The notes under the pieces: generated by a model | What the model was told of the DNA's origin: nothing | The model's database searches: none | Seen by the model: only the letters and a program-made list of their open reading frames with translations | Assembly (NCBI RefSeq): GCF_024436435.1 | Contig: NZ_JAFMZP010000011.1 | Coordinates: 1 to 64,000 of the forward strand | Origin: Desertivirga xinjiangensis | Lineage (GTDB): Bacteria; Bacteroidota; Bacteroidia; Sphingobacteriales; Sphingobacteriaceae | Direction of reading: 5' to 3' | Length of the DNA: 64,000 bases | In this document: in pieces, positions 52,649 to 61,571 of the stretch | Numbering within the stretch: the first letter of the stretch is position 1 | Layout: the number at the start of each line of letters is the position of its first letter | Translations under genes and position numbers: made by a program

Positions 52649-54502
52649 TTATTTTTCAAATTTTTGTAAAAGATCATCCAGACTATATGTTATTATCACC
52701 GGCTTTCCGCTAATCGACGAATTAGGCATCTGACATGCAAACAATTCATCAATTAGATTATTCATTTCCTCCTGCGATAACTTCGTTCCGGCTTTAATTG
52801 CCGTATTTCTGGCCAGTGTGCGGGCGAGATTGTCTCGCCTATTTAATTTCAATAACGTGAAATTGTTTTTAAAACCCTCGATCAAATGCTCAAGCATTTC
52901 TACTTCACTTACGTTCGAGCCAATATCTGCAGGAACCCCTTCAACAACTACCGTATTCTTTCCAAACTCACGTATCTGAAATCCTAAAGATTGGATATCA
53001 GGCAGAAGCTCTTTTACTAATTCAAAATCGACAGGGCTAAGTGTAATAGTTTGTGGAAACAAACTTTGCTGACTCGCTCCCTTGTGATTGTCCAGTTGTA
53101 GTAAGAAACGCTCATAAAGAACTCTTTCGTGTGCGGCCTGCTGATCGATCAGCATGAAACCAGAGCGGATCTGCGAAATTATAAATCGGTTATGAAGCTG
53201 GAATATCTGGCTCTCGCCTGTTTTTTTAAGCGGATTTATGCTTGCTTCGGGCTGTATAGCTATTTCCTGCTGTTCTGCTGCCGGATTTTGAACTATTTCG
53301 TACAGTGAGCCCCAGTTCTTGGAGACTTCAGGGCGGCCTTCACTAAAGTTCCTTGTATAGGACGAGCTGTCTCTTTGCGTTTTTGGTTCTGATTGAAAAG
53401 GATTAAAATCAGGATTGAAACTAATTTGAGGCGGCACAATGTCCTCAGGCGCTTTATGGGAGATCATCTGGCTGAATCCGGTTTCCTGATCGAAATCCAG
53501 TGTGGGGGTGATATTATACTGCCCTAATGCTCGCTTAACTGATGAACGCATAATAGCATATATTGCCTTTTCATCCTGGTATTTTATTTCAGTTTTCGTA
53601 GGATGAACGTTGATGTCAATTTTGGCCGGATCTATATCGATAAACAATACGTACAATGGGTAGCTGTCATCAGGCAGCAGTTCCTCAAAGGCAGTAAGTA
53701 CCGCGTGATTGAGATACGGATCTTTAATGAAGCGCTTGTTTACGAAAAAGAACTGTTCGCCCCGCGTTTTACGTGCAAATTCGGGTTTTCCAACATAACC
53801 TTTAACGGAGATTATACTTGTCTCTTCTTCAACCGGTACGAGCTTTTGGTTGTATGCACTTCCAAAGAGGTGAACTATCCGTTGCTTCAGACTGGCTTTT
53901 GGTAAATGAAATACTTCATTTCCATCACTATGAAACGTAAAAAAAATCTCCGGATGGGCCAAAGCCACACGTTGAAACTCATCAATAACATGTCGCAGCT
54001 CTACCGCGTTTCCTTTCAGGAAATTTCGCCTGGCAGGAATATTATAAAATAAATTTTTTACAGAAATGCTGGTTCCTGAAGGGCAGGAGGCAGGTTCCTG
54101 TTTCACTACTTCAGAACCCTCAATACAGATCTGAGTGCCCAGCTCATCCTCATGTCGCCGCGTTTTAAGTTCAACCTGGGCAATTGCAGCTATTGATGCC
54201 ATTGCCTCTCCCCTGAATCCCATTGTGCGGATCGCAAACAGGTCACTGGCTTTTCGTATTTTGGAAGTCGCATGGCGTTCAAAACACATGCGGGCATCGG
54301 TTACGCTCATGCCGCAGCCATCATCTATTACCTGCAATAAGGACTTACCTGCATCTTTTATAATAAGCTGGATCTTTCCGGCGCCTGCATCAATTGCATT
54401 TTCAATAAGTTCTTTAACCGCCGAAGCAGGTCGTTGAACTACTTCGCCTGCTGCAATCTGGTTGGCTACCGAATCGGGTAAAAGCTGGATAATATCAGAC
54501 AT
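52649..54502 (-). CDS. mutL: DNA mismatch repair protein MutL
   Basis: 617 residues from ATG 54502 (SDIIQLLPDSVANQIAAGEV), the family N-terminus. GHKL ATPase motifs: ELIENAIDAGA, DDGCGM, MGFRGEAMASI. The C-terminal dimerisation/endonuclease domain has DQQAAHERVLYERF, where the usual DQHA is DQQA. MutL couples MutS recognition to strand removal. A TAATTTTG element at 54511-54518 on the minus strand lies 8 nt before the start. An upstream in-frame ATG at 54565 is rejected because it lies beyond this element and matches nothing. Confidence 0.95.
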   Translation of the reverse strand: MSDIIQLLPDSVANQIAAGEVVQRPASAVKELIENAIDAGAGKIQLIIKDAGKSLLQVIDDGCGMSVTDARMCFERHATSKIRKASDLFAIRTMGFRGEAMASIAAIAQVELKTRRHEDELGTQICIEGSEVVKQEPASCPSGTSISVKNLFYNIPARRNFLKGNAVELRHVIDEFQRVALAHPEIFFTFHSDGNEVFHLPKASLKQRIVHLFGSAYNQKLVPVEEETSIISVKGYVGKPEFARKTRGEQFFFVNKRFIKDPYLNHAVLTAFEELLPDDSYPLYVLFIDIDPAKIDINVHPTKTEIKYQDEKAIYAIMRSSVKRALGQYNITPTLDFDQETGFSQMISHKAPEDIVPPQISFNPDFNPFQSEPKTQRDSSSYTRNFSEGRPEVSKNWGSLYEIVQNPAAEQQEIAIQPEASINPLKKTGESQIFQLHNRFIISQIRSGFMLIDQQAAHERVLYERFLLQLDNHKGASQQSLFPQTITLSPVDFELVKELLPDIQSLGFQIREFGKNTVVVEGVPADIGSNVSEVEMLEHLIEGFKNNFTLLKLNRRDNLARTLARNTAIKAGTKLSQEEMNNLIDELFACQMPNSSISGKPVIITYSLDDLLQKFEK

Positions 54503-54510
54503 AATCGTTT

Positions 54511-54518
54511 CAAAATTA
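54511..54518 (-). promoter_or_regulatory. -7 element 8 nt before the mutL start
   Basis: The minus strand reads TAATTTTG. The leader would be only a few bases. A second A/T-rich TATTTTG occurs just upstream. Confidence 0.4.
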
Positions 54519-54685
54519 ATCAAAATATACCCTAATGCCAGACCCGCTTTGAATTGGCTAATCAATTAATTGTAAAAAACGGGTAATGCCGCAACAGCAC
54601 ATCAGCTTAATGTTTTTTATTCAGGTTTTTACAAATAATTATAGTTTCATACTTTCGTTACTTATTAAAGCATCCCTCCTACGAA

Positions 54686-56539
54686 ATGAATAGAAAGTAT
54701 ATCAAAGACCGTTTTTTACTGCCTGTTTCAGCGATCTTACTTTCGCTGGTTCTGTTTGTATCAGCAGAAGTCCCCAAAAAATCCTCGAATGTTGAATGGC
54801 TTAGGCAAATGGAGGTTACGGCGGCTTCGATGGTTTTGCTTAATAATCAGGCAGGTGTAGTTCCCTTGGAGAACCTCTCAGAGAGCAGGATAGCGAGTGT
54901 AAATCTCGGATCTGTATATTCTGGTGAGTTTGACAGTATTTTAAATAAGTATGCGGAAGTCAAAAGCTTTTCGGCCCAGGCCTATGAGCGCCAAAGTGGA
55001 AGTCAGAGCTTGAATAAGTTGAGCTCAGACCTTAAATTTTATAATATCATTATCGTACAGGTAAATGATGTTGTTTTGAGTGATGCAGGAATACAGTCGT
55101 TTCTAGCCGACCTGGATTCAGAGAAAGACAGGCAATTGATCATCACCATGCAAGGTGATGCTCGGAGCTTAAAATATCTCGATTCTGTATCTTGTCCGAT
55201 TTTGTGGACTTCTGACAAGTCGCCGGTGTCGGCTAACTATGGAGCTCAGGCGATCTTCGGAGGTGCGGAGATGTATGCGCGGCTGCCCTATGGGATTTCC
55301 GAAAAGTTTAAGCTGGGAGATGGATATAGCACCACTGCTACACGTCTTAAATATACGGTTCCCGAAGAGCTGGGCATTGATGGCTTTGAGCTTGAAACGT
55401 CTATAAACAAAATTATGGCAAAGGCAATAGCTCAAAGAGCTACTCCGGGCGCCGCGGTTATGGTAGTGAAAGATGGTAAAGTGATCTTTAATAAAGCATA
55501 TGGCAGTCATACCTATTCTAATGATCCTGTGGCTGAGCCTGATAAAGTAGAAGATATTTTTGACCTGGCATCTGTAACCAAAGTTTCGGCAACAACTATT
55601 GCAGCTATGCGGCTCTACGAGCAGGGAAAACTCGATCTGGATGAGAGCCTTGGAACTTATTTCCCTCTCGCCAGAAGTACTTCAAAGAATAGCCTGAGTA
55701 TCAAAGAGCTGATGCTTCATGAGGCGGGACTAACACCTTTTATCCCGTTTTATTCGAGTTTAAAACCCACAGATCATAGTTCGGATTCATCGTCAGAGTA
55801 TTCGGTAAAAGTGGCTGATGGTTATTACCTGCGCAGCAACTATTATGAAGATGTGATGTTACCCCGGATGCTGACTACCAGGCTCGAGTCTCGTGGCAGA
55901 TACGAATACAGCGATCTGAGCATGTATTTCATAAAGGAAGTAATAGAGCGCCAGTCGATGAACAGACTTGATCAGTATGTGCTTAATGAGTTTTATAAAC
56001 CGTTGGGGATGCATACCGCCGGCTTTAACCCCCGTAACCGTTTTGATAAAAGCCGGATTGTACCCACTGAAAATGATACCTATTTTAGGAAAACCCTTGT
56101 TGCCGGTTATGTACATGACCAGGGGGCGGCAATGGCCGGTGGGGTTGCCGGACATGCTGGTCTGTTTGCCAGCGCAAACGATCTTGCCATTCTTTTCCAG
56201 ATGCTGTTAAATGGCGGAACATATGGTGGCTTGCAATACTTCAATCCTAACACCATCAGCTTGTTCACATCAAAACAATCATCAACCAGTCGCAGGGGTT
56301 TAGGCTTTGATAGGTGGAATCCCGCGACGGGCAGCTATCCTTCAGAACTGGCATCGCCAGAAACCTATGGACATACGGGCTTCACTGGTACCTGCGTATG
56401 GGTAGATCCTAAATTTAAGCTGATCTATATTTTTTTATCAAACCGTGTCCATGAGCAGACGGCTAACAAGCTCTCAAGTATGAATATCAGGCCGGCAATT
56501 CAGGATGCCGTATACAAGGCGATTTTAAAAGCCCAATAA
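54686..56539 (+). CDS. Serine hydrolase (class C beta-lactamase family) with orphan GH3 C-terminal domain
   Basis: 617 residues. Signal peptide PVSAILLSLVLFVSA. Residues about 38-225 match the C-terminal domain of GH3 enzymes (TAASMVLLNNQAGVVPLENL, RQLIITMQGDARSL). Residues 240-610 form a beta-lactamase/transpeptidase domain: SxxK in LASVTKVSATT, Y-x-N as YSD, and HTG in YGHTGFTGTCVW. In related Bacteroidota proteins the same C-terminal part follows a full GH3 NagZ-like domain. Here the GH3 catalytic domain is absent and no remnant lies upstream. Probably a cell-wall amidase, esterase or carboxypeptidase. Confidence 0.82.
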   Translation: MNRKYIKDRFLLPVSAILLSLVLFVSAEVPKKSSNVEWLRQMEVTAASMVLLNNQAGVVPLENLSESRIASVNLGSVYSGEFDSILNKYAEVKSFSAQAYERQSGSQSLNKLSSDLKFYNIIIVQVNDVVLSDAGIQSFLADLDSEKDRQLIITMQGDARSLKYLDSVSCPILWTSDKSPVSANYGAQAIFGGAEMYARLPYGISEKFKLGDGYSTTATRLKYTVPEELGIDGFELETSINKIMAKAIAQRATPGAAVMVVKDGKVIFNKAYGSHTYSNDPVAEPDKVEDIFDLASVTKVSATTIAAMRLYEQGKLDLDESLGTYFPLARSTSKNSLSIKELMLHEAGLTPFIPFYSSLKPTDHSSDSSSEYSVKVADGYYLRSNYYEDVMLPRMLTTRLESRGRYEYSDLSMYFIKEVIERQSMNRLDQYVLNEFYKPLGMHTAGFNPRNRFDKSRIVPTENDTYFRKTLVAGYVHDQGAAMAGGVAGHAGLFASANDLAILFQMLLNGGTYGGLQYFNPNTISLFTSKQSSTSRRGLGFDRWNPATGSYPSELASPETYGHTGFTGTCVWVDPKFKLIYIFLSNRVHEQTANKLSSMNIRPAIQDAVYKAILKAQ

Positions 56540-56653
56540 TAAGGGTATCCTTACATATCATCGGGATATCATGAAAGTATCACGAGTGACACTTTGGGTA
56601 TCAGATGCCTTAAGAATTGACGGCAGGTAAACAATCTGTTCACAAAAATCATG

Positions 56654-56661
56654 TTAATTTG
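56654..56661 (+). promoter_or_regulatory. Near-consensus -7 element 4 nt before bshA
   Basis: TTAATTTG differs from TAnnTTTG at one position. It is followed by 4 nt and the ATG at 56666, the same spacing as in three exact cases. Confidence 0.3.
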
Positions 56662-56665
56662 TGCC

Positions 56666-57799
56666 ATGAAGATTGGAATTGTTTGCTATCCAACGTTTGG
56701 CGGTAGTGGCGTTGTTGCAACTGAATTAGGAAAGGCTCTTGCCGGCAATGGTCATCAGGTGCATTTTATTACATATAGCCAGCCGGCAAGGCTAGATTTT
56801 TTCTCTGAAAACCTGTTCTATCACGAAGTATCAGTTCTAAACTATCCCTTGTTCGATCACTCGCCTTACGAGGCTGTGCTGGCAAGCAAACTTGTAGATG
56901 TTGTAAGGTTTGAAAAGTTGGACATTCTGCATGTTCATTATGCAATTCCACATGCTTCAGCAGCATTTATGGCCAAACAGATCCTGGCAACATATGGAAT
57001 TCATATCCCTGTTGTTACTACCCTGCATGGCACCGATATTACCTTAATTGGGAAGGATTTAACTTTTAAGCCAGTGGTTACTTTCTCTATCAACCAGTCT
57101 GATGGCGTTACAGCCGTTTCTGAAGACCTAAGAAAGGCTACTTATGAGCATTTCGAGATCCATAAGGAAATTAAGGTTATTCCCAATTTTATAGATCTTA
57201 ACAGGTTCAGCCTGAAGAAAAAAGATCATTTTAAAAAGGCGATAGCACCCCTTAATGAGGTTATCCTTATCCATACGTCCAATTTTAGGAAAGTAAAAAG
57301 AGCCACCGACGTAATAAAAGTGTTTAAGAAAGTGCAGGAAAAAATTCCTTCTAAACTGCTGATGGTCGGCGATGGTCCGGACAGGGTGAACTGTGAACAG
57401 CTTTCGAGGGAGCTGGAAATATGTGAGAATGTTCGTTTCCTCGGAAAGCAGGATGCCATTGAAGAAATTCTTTCTGTTGCTGATCTGTTCCTGATCCCAT
57501 CTCAATCGGAGAGCTTTGGTTTGGCAGCCCTGGAAGCAATGGCCTGTAAAGTTCCTGTAATTTCGTCCAATGCAGGCGGATTGCCAGAGCTGAACGTACA
57601 GGGGGTAACCGGGTTTCTAAGTGAAGTTGGCGATGTTGATGATATGGCCGAAAAAGCAATCCATATCCTCGAGGATCCCGAAAGGTTAGCGGCTTTCAAA
57701 GAGAGAGCACTGCAACATGCTATGAAATTTGATCTAAGTAATATCCTCCCGGTATATGAGCAGTTTTACCAGGAGGTATTAGATGCCACTTTAGCTTAA
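56666..57799 (+). CDS. bshA: BshA-type N-acetyl-alpha-D-glucosaminyl L-malate synthase
   Basis: 377 residues, GT4 fold: [54 protein letters not shown], and the donor end [21 protein letters not shown]. It matches the first enzyme of bacillithiol synthesis, joining GlcNAc from UDP-GlcNAc to L-malate. The start at ATG 56666 is supported by a near-consensus TTAATTTG ending 4 nt upstream; the ATG at 56651 would add five residues. bshB and bshC are not in this window. Confidence 0.93.
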   Translation: MKIGIVCYPTFGGSGVVATELGKALAGNGHQVHFITYSQPARLDFFSENLFYHEVSVLNYPLFDHSPYEAVLASKLVDVVRFEKLDILHVHYAIPHASAAFMAKQILATYGIHIPVVTTLHGTDITLIGKDLTFKPVVTFSINQSDGVTAVSEDLRKATYEHFEIHKEIKVIPNFIDLNRFSLKKKDHFKKAIAPLNEVILIHTSNFRKVKRATDVIKVFKKVQEKIPSKLLMVGDGPDRVNCEQLSRELEICENVRFLGKQDAIEEILSVADLFLIPSQSESFGLAALEAMACKVPVISSNAGGLPELNVQGVTGFLSEVGDVDDMAEKAIHILEDPERLAAFKERALQHAMKFDLSNILPVYEQFYQEVLDATLA

Positions 57800-57834
57800 T
57801 AAGGCCAGCTTGGCTTTAAAATTTCTTGCAGTTC

Positions 57835-58977
57835 TTAATTACTGGCAAACTTTAAACATACCGGAGAACCGATCTTTAATTCTTCTCCGGTATGTTTTAA
57901 TAAACCCGTTGTTTTATCGCGCTTAAGCACCACAATGTTGTCGCTATTTTGGTTGGCTACCAGTAAAAAATTCCCGCCTGGATCGATCACAAAGTTTCGT
58001 GGGGCTTTGCCCAGACTGGAATGTCTTCCTGCAAGCGTTAACTTCCCTGAAGATTTATCTATTTTAAAAATAACGATCTCGTTCAGTTGATCCCGTGTTG
58101 AAGTATATAGGAATTTTCCGTCGGGAGATACATGTATATCTGCCGACCAGATGTTGCCTTTGTAGTCAGCAGGTATAGACGAAACATTCTCTACCAACTC
58201 GATGGAGCCGTTGCCATATTTGAAAACGCTTACATTTCCCGACATTTCCTGTATAGAATAGGCAAATTTATGATTCGGATGAAAATCGAAATGCCTGGGT
58301 CCGCTTCCCGGAATAACAGATACAAAAGGTGTTCGTGCATTTTTCAGGGGCATTTCCTGGTTTTCTGAATTATATTTATAAATATTGATCTTGTCTGTAC
58401 CGAGATCGCTTACGAATAAATATTCATTATCCGGAGACAAAACGGTAGAATGTACGTGCGGTGCACTTTGCCTGTCTTTATTGACGCTGCTGCCTTCGTA
58501 CTTAATGTGCTGATTAGTATCTCCGAGTGAGCCATCTGAGTTTAGGGGGATAGCAGTAAGGCTTCCTCCTCCATAGTTTGCAAGAAAGATGTGTTTGTTT
58601 TGATCGTCGACAGCAATATAGCAGGGGCCATCACCTATAGATGGTTTGCTGTTGAGAAAAGAAAGTGCTCCGGTCTTCTTGTTGAATGCAAATGCACTGG
58701 CCCCGCCTTTACCGGGCCCGGCTTCACTTACCGCATACACATGTTTCTCATCTTTGCTGAGCGCCAGGTAGGAAGGGTTATTCAGGCCGGTGGCTTTATT
58801 TTTATAGGTCGTTTTACCGGTCTTGGTATCAAATTCATAAACGTAGATACCTTCGCTTTTTCCTGACTTTGTATAAGTGCCAATAAGTAAATTTAGTTTC
58901 TGAGCTTGTATTTCTGTCGCTGATAAAATCATAGTCGATATTACCAACAAACAAGAAAATCTCGAAGTGGATTTCAT
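57835..58977 (-). CDS. Lactonase family protein (6-phosphogluconolactonase-like beta-propeller)
   Basis: 380 residues. Signal peptide SCLLVISTMILSATEIQAQ, then LLIGTYTKSGKSEGIYVY and a seven-bladed propeller with repeated blades ending YVSP-, HVSPDGKFLY- and DPGGNFLLVANQ-type strands. The cytoplasmic Pgl family gives the name, but the signal peptide places this one in the periplasm or envelope, so it may be a lactonase of unknown substrate. The last 20 codons include a perfect 15-bp inverted repeat. Confidence 0.85.
   Translation of the reverse strand: MKSTSRFSCLLVISTMILSATEIQAQKLNLLIGTYTKSGKSEGIYVYEFDTKTGKTTYKNKATGLNNPSYLALSKDEKHVYAVSEAGPGKGGASAFAFNKKTGALSFLNSKPSIGDGPCYIAVDDQNKHIFLANYGGGSLTAIPLNSDGSLGDTNQHIKYEGSSVNKDRQSAPHVHSTVLSPDNEYLFVSDLGTDKINIYKYNSENQEMPLKNARTPFVSVIPGSGPRHFDFHPNHKFAYSIQEMSGNVSVFKYGNGSIELVENVSSIPADYKGNIWSADIHVSPDGKFLYTSTRDQLNEIVIFKIDKSSGKLTLAGRHSSLGKAPRNFVIDPGGNFLLVANQNSDNIVVLKRDKTTGLLKHTGEELKIGSPVCLKFASN
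57854..57897. terminator. Perfect 15-bp inverted repeat in the lactonase 3' end
   Basis: Arms 57854-57868 and 57883-57897, loop 14 nt, followed by a T/A-rich tail on the + strand. It lies inside the lactonase coding region but just downstream of the convergent bshA gene, so it could terminate bshA transcripts. Also consistent with an mRNA stabilising hairpin for the lactonase. Confidence 0.5.
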
Positions 58978-59011
58978 AATCAGTCTTAATTTTTTTGCAA
59001 AATAGTACATT

Positions 59012-59066
59012 ATCCGTTAAATAACGCAGGCCCGTGGATTTTCGGAGCCTGTGTTATTTAACGGAT
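59012..59066. terminator. 20-bp inverted repeat spanning the end of the pseudouridine synthase gene
   Basis: Arm 59012-59031 pairs with 59047-59066 over 20 positions with only one G-T wobble, loop 15 nt. The right arm contains the pseudouridine synthase stop codon (59058-59060). A strong RNA hairpin is expected on the minus-strand transcript, followed by ATT-rich sequence. Likely terminator or processing point before the lactonase gene. Confidence 0.55.
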
Positions 59067-60413
59067 CAAATGTTTCAGTTGAATGATTTCTTTTTCTTCA
59101 AGATATCTCCATCGTCCGCGAGGCAGATCCTTTTTAGTAAGATTAGCGTAGATTACACGATCCAGTTTAACGACCTCATATCCCAGGTGTTCAAAGATCC
59201 TTCTTACAATGCGGTTTTTGCCGCTGTGGATCTGTATCCCAATTTCGCGTTTACTTCCGCCCTGGACATAACTTACTACATCCGGTTTGATTAGCCCGTC
59301 TTCAAGTTCCAGTCCGTATTGTATTTTGTTGAAGTCCCCCTGGGTTAAATTTTTATTTAACTCAACCTGGTAGATCTTTGTGATGTTATTTCTTGGATGT
59401 GATAGCTTCTCGGCGAGGTCGCCGTCGTTGGTCATCAGAATCAGGCCGGTAGTATTTCTGTCAAGCCTTCCAACAGGATAAATTCGTTCCCTGGAGGCTT
59501 TCTCTACCAGTTGCATAACTGTGCGACGTTCCTGCGGATCGTCCGTTGTAGTGATATAATCTTTAGGTTTGTTTAATAGAACGTAGGTCATTTTCTCACG
59601 CTTAAGAGTCTCTCCGTTATAGCGGATAACATCCTTTGCGGGGTCTACTTTATAACCTAGTTCCGAAACAACTTCTCCGTTGACGGATACTACCCCAGCT
59701 TCAATCAATTCATCCGCTTTTCGTCTTGAGCAGATACCTGCATTTGCTATATAGCGGTTTAGCCGAATTAAGCCGTCATCTTTACCAACTTTAGCTGCCG
59801 GAGCGTTTTTTCGGGGCCTGGTCTGAGGTTTATGCTCTAAATTTTCTTCAGAACTCCATGAGCGTTTCTCGTCGCCAGGCTTCTTGTTATATGGTTTCCG
59901 TTCGTAAGAACCGGGACGGTCATTTTTGTCAGTATTGCGGCCTGCTGATTTAAAAGGTTTGTTATCAAATGACCTTCCACCTTCAGATTTTTCTTTGCTG
60001 GTAAACTTTTTTGCTGAATATGGGCGATCCTTGTCGCGTCCTTCGCCGGAAGCGGCTTTTGCGCCAGGTCCTCTGTCGGTTCCAAACGGCTTTTTAGTAA
60101 ATGAGCGGGATTCAGGACGATTTTCATCTTTTCCTTCAAAGGTGCGTTTTTCAAAAGAACGTCCGGTAGATGGCTTGTCGCCGGCTCTGCCTTTTTCTTC
60201 AAAAGGCTTTTTTCCAAAGGGTTTTTCTGTCCTTCTGCCCGGATTATCCTGGGATTTTGAACGACCTGTAAAGCTCTTGTCTGCTTGTTGTTCAAACAAT
60301 TTCTTTTTGTCAGTGTTGGATTTTTCTGGTTGTTCGTTTTTCGAACTTCCTTCAAAACGTGTGTGTTTTAAGGACTTGTCTTCGCGACTGTTCCTGTTGT
60401 TTTTGTATGCCAT
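59058..60413 (-). CDS. RluB/RsuA-type pseudouridine synthase with long disordered N-terminus
   Basis: 451 residues from ATG 60413. Residues 1 to about 210 are low-complexity and rich in Lys, Arg, Gly, Ser, Phe (repeats of the SFEKRTFEG and KKPFG type), probably disordered and RNA-binding. An S4 domain follows (LIRLNRYIANAGICSRRKADEL), then the synthase core with IYPVGRLDRNTTGLILMTND, where the Asp in GRLDRNT is catalytic. It should convert a uridine of 23S or 16S rRNA. A TAACTTTG -7 element on the minus strand is at 60447-60454, 33 nt upstream. Confidence 0.92.
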   Translation of the reverse strand: MAYKNNRNSREDKSLKHTRFEGSSKNEQPEKSNTDKKKLFEQQADKSFTGRSKSQDNPGRRTEKPFGKKPFEEKGRAGDKPSTGRSFEKRTFEGKDENRPESRSFTKKPFGTDRGPGAKAASGEGRDKDRPYSAKKFTSKEKSEGGRSFDNKPFKSAGRNTDKNDRPGSYERKPYNKKPGDEKRSWSSEENLEHKPQTRPRKNAPAAKVGKDDGLIRLNRYIANAGICSRRKADELIEAGVVSVNGEVVSELGYKVDPAKDVIRYNGETLKREKMTYVLLNKPKDYITTTDDPQERRTVMQLVEKASRERIYPVGRLDRNTTGLILMTNDGDLAEKLSHPRNNITKIYQVELNKNLTQGDFNKIQYGLELEDGLIKPDVVSYVQGGSKREIGIQIHSGKNRIVRRIFEHLGYEVVKLDRVIYANLTKKDLPRGRWRYLEEKEIIQLKHLIR

Positions 60414-60446
60414 GATACGTTGGTAACCTCTCTTAAAATAGGGGTG

Positions 60447-60454
60447 CAAAGTTA
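60447..60454 (-). promoter_or_regulatory. -7 element for the pseudouridine synthase gene
   Basis: The minus strand reads TAACTTTG, an exact TAnnTTTG match 33 nt before the ATG, in the gap divergent from the transglycosylase gene. Confidence 0.5.
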
Positions 60455-60558
60455 TGGAAATAACATGATACATCGATAATGTGTTTTTGTTTATTTCAGA
60501 GGAAAGGGGCAAAAACGATGACGTAACTGTCTGCAAATGAGTCTTTAAAATGTAACTG

Positions 60559-60590
60559 TTTGATTATTAACTATATATTGTTTACCTTTG
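60559..60590 (+). promoter_or_regulatory. Full Bacteroidota promoter for the lytic transglycosylase gene
   Basis: TTTG at 60559-60562 and TACCTTTG at 60583-60590 are separated by 20 nt, which matches the -33 TTTG / -7 TAnnTTTG consensus in both elements and spacing. The leader to the ATG at 60625 is about 30 nt and contains GAAAGGAA as ribosome site. The best promoter in the window. Confidence 0.75.
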
Positions 60591-60624
60591 AAATCTTTTT
60601 TATTTAACTTAAAGAAAGGAACGC

Positions 60625-61476
60625 ATGATTAAGAAACATTTAATTGCGTGTTCTGGAGTTTTGTTACTACTCATAATTACTAAATTGTGTGTAACCAAAA
60701 GCCACCGGAGCAGCATAAATTCGTTTCCACAAGAGGTGGATTTCCCTTCTGAAAAAAAGGAAGAAGTAGTAGAAACTTCTTCAAGTCATCCAAAAGCTAA
60801 ATATCATTTCGCCAACGAGGGCGTCCCTGTAAATGATAAAAAAGTGGCATGGCGCATCCATAAGCATCTTAAAGCTTATAACTATAAAAATCTTCAAACC
60901 AGCCGCCTCCATCAGAAGGCAGCCAGATGGTTTCCGGTAATTGAGCCCATTCTTAAGCGCCATGGAATACCCGAAGATTTTAAATACATTCCTTTGGTAG
61001 AGAGTGGTTTTTCAGAAGGAACTTCTCACAAAGGTGCTGCCGGTTACTGGCAGTTTATGCCCGGAACTGCCAGAACTTATGGTCTGGAGGTAAACAGTAA
61101 TATTGATGAGCGGAAAAATGTTCGCAAATCAACCGTCGCTGCATGTAAATACCTAAGGTCTTTATTCGGGGAATTTAAAAGCTGGACCCTTGTTGCCGCC
61201 GCTTATAATACGGGTGAGACAAAACTATGGCGCGAGATCAGGCGGCAAAAGAATCGCAATTATTACAAAATGAAGCTGAACAGGGAAACAGCGACTTATC
61301 TGTATAAATTGGTGTCTGTCAAGCAGATCATCGAACATCCTCTAAAGTATGGATACGTAAGCAGGAAGCGTACTTTACTTGCAAAAAAAGCAGACCCGGC
61401 CCCAATGCAGGATACTTTCATAAGTGCTAGCGGGGAAACGGATTCATTGCAGGGGTTCTCGATTTTTAATAACTAA
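60625..61476 (+). CDS. Lytic transglycosylase (SLT/MltD-like)
   Basis: 283 residues. N-terminal membrane anchor or signal (LIACSGVLLLLIITKLCV). The lysozyme-like SLT domain spans about 100-240: FKYIPLVESGFSEGTSHKGAAGYWQFMPGTARTYG, with the catalytic Glu in ESGFS, then LVAAAYNTGETKLWREI and LYKLVSVKQIIEHP. No LysM domain is seen. It cleaves peptidoglycan between MurNAc and GlcNAc. A terminator follows directly. Confidence 0.92.
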   Translation: MIKKHLIACSGVLLLLIITKLCVTKSHRSSINSFPQEVDFPSEKKEEVVETSSSHPKAKYHFANEGVPVNDKKVAWRIHKHLKAYNYKNLQTSRLHQKAARWFPVIEPILKRHGIPEDFKYIPLVESGFSEGTSHKGAAGYWQFMPGTARTYGLEVNSNIDERKNVRKSTVAACKYLRSLFGEFKSWTLVAAAYNTGETKLWREIRRQKNRNYYKMKLNRETATYLYKLVSVKQIIEHPLKYGYVSRKRTLLAKKADPAPMQDTFISASGETDSLQGFSIFNN

Positions 61477-61483
61477 ACTAGGG

Positions 61484-61510
61484 AGGCTGGATTCATTCCA
61501 GCCTTTTTAC
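61484..61510 (+). terminator. Intrinsic terminator after the lytic transglycosylase gene
   Basis: GGCTGGA at 61485-61491 pairs with TCCAGCC at 61497-61503, loop TTCAT, followed by five T. Classical rho-independent terminator 8 bp after the stop codon. Confidence 0.8.
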
Positions 61511-61571
61511 TTTATTTGGATGCACTTATAGAAACAATTTTTAATCTTTATGCATTCTTTCTTTCGTTTAT

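Noticed and set aside
59926-60426. 166-codon frame antisense to the pseudouridine synthase N-terminus
   Set aside because: Complement of the Lys/Gly/Phe-rich disordered region; no start context or family features.
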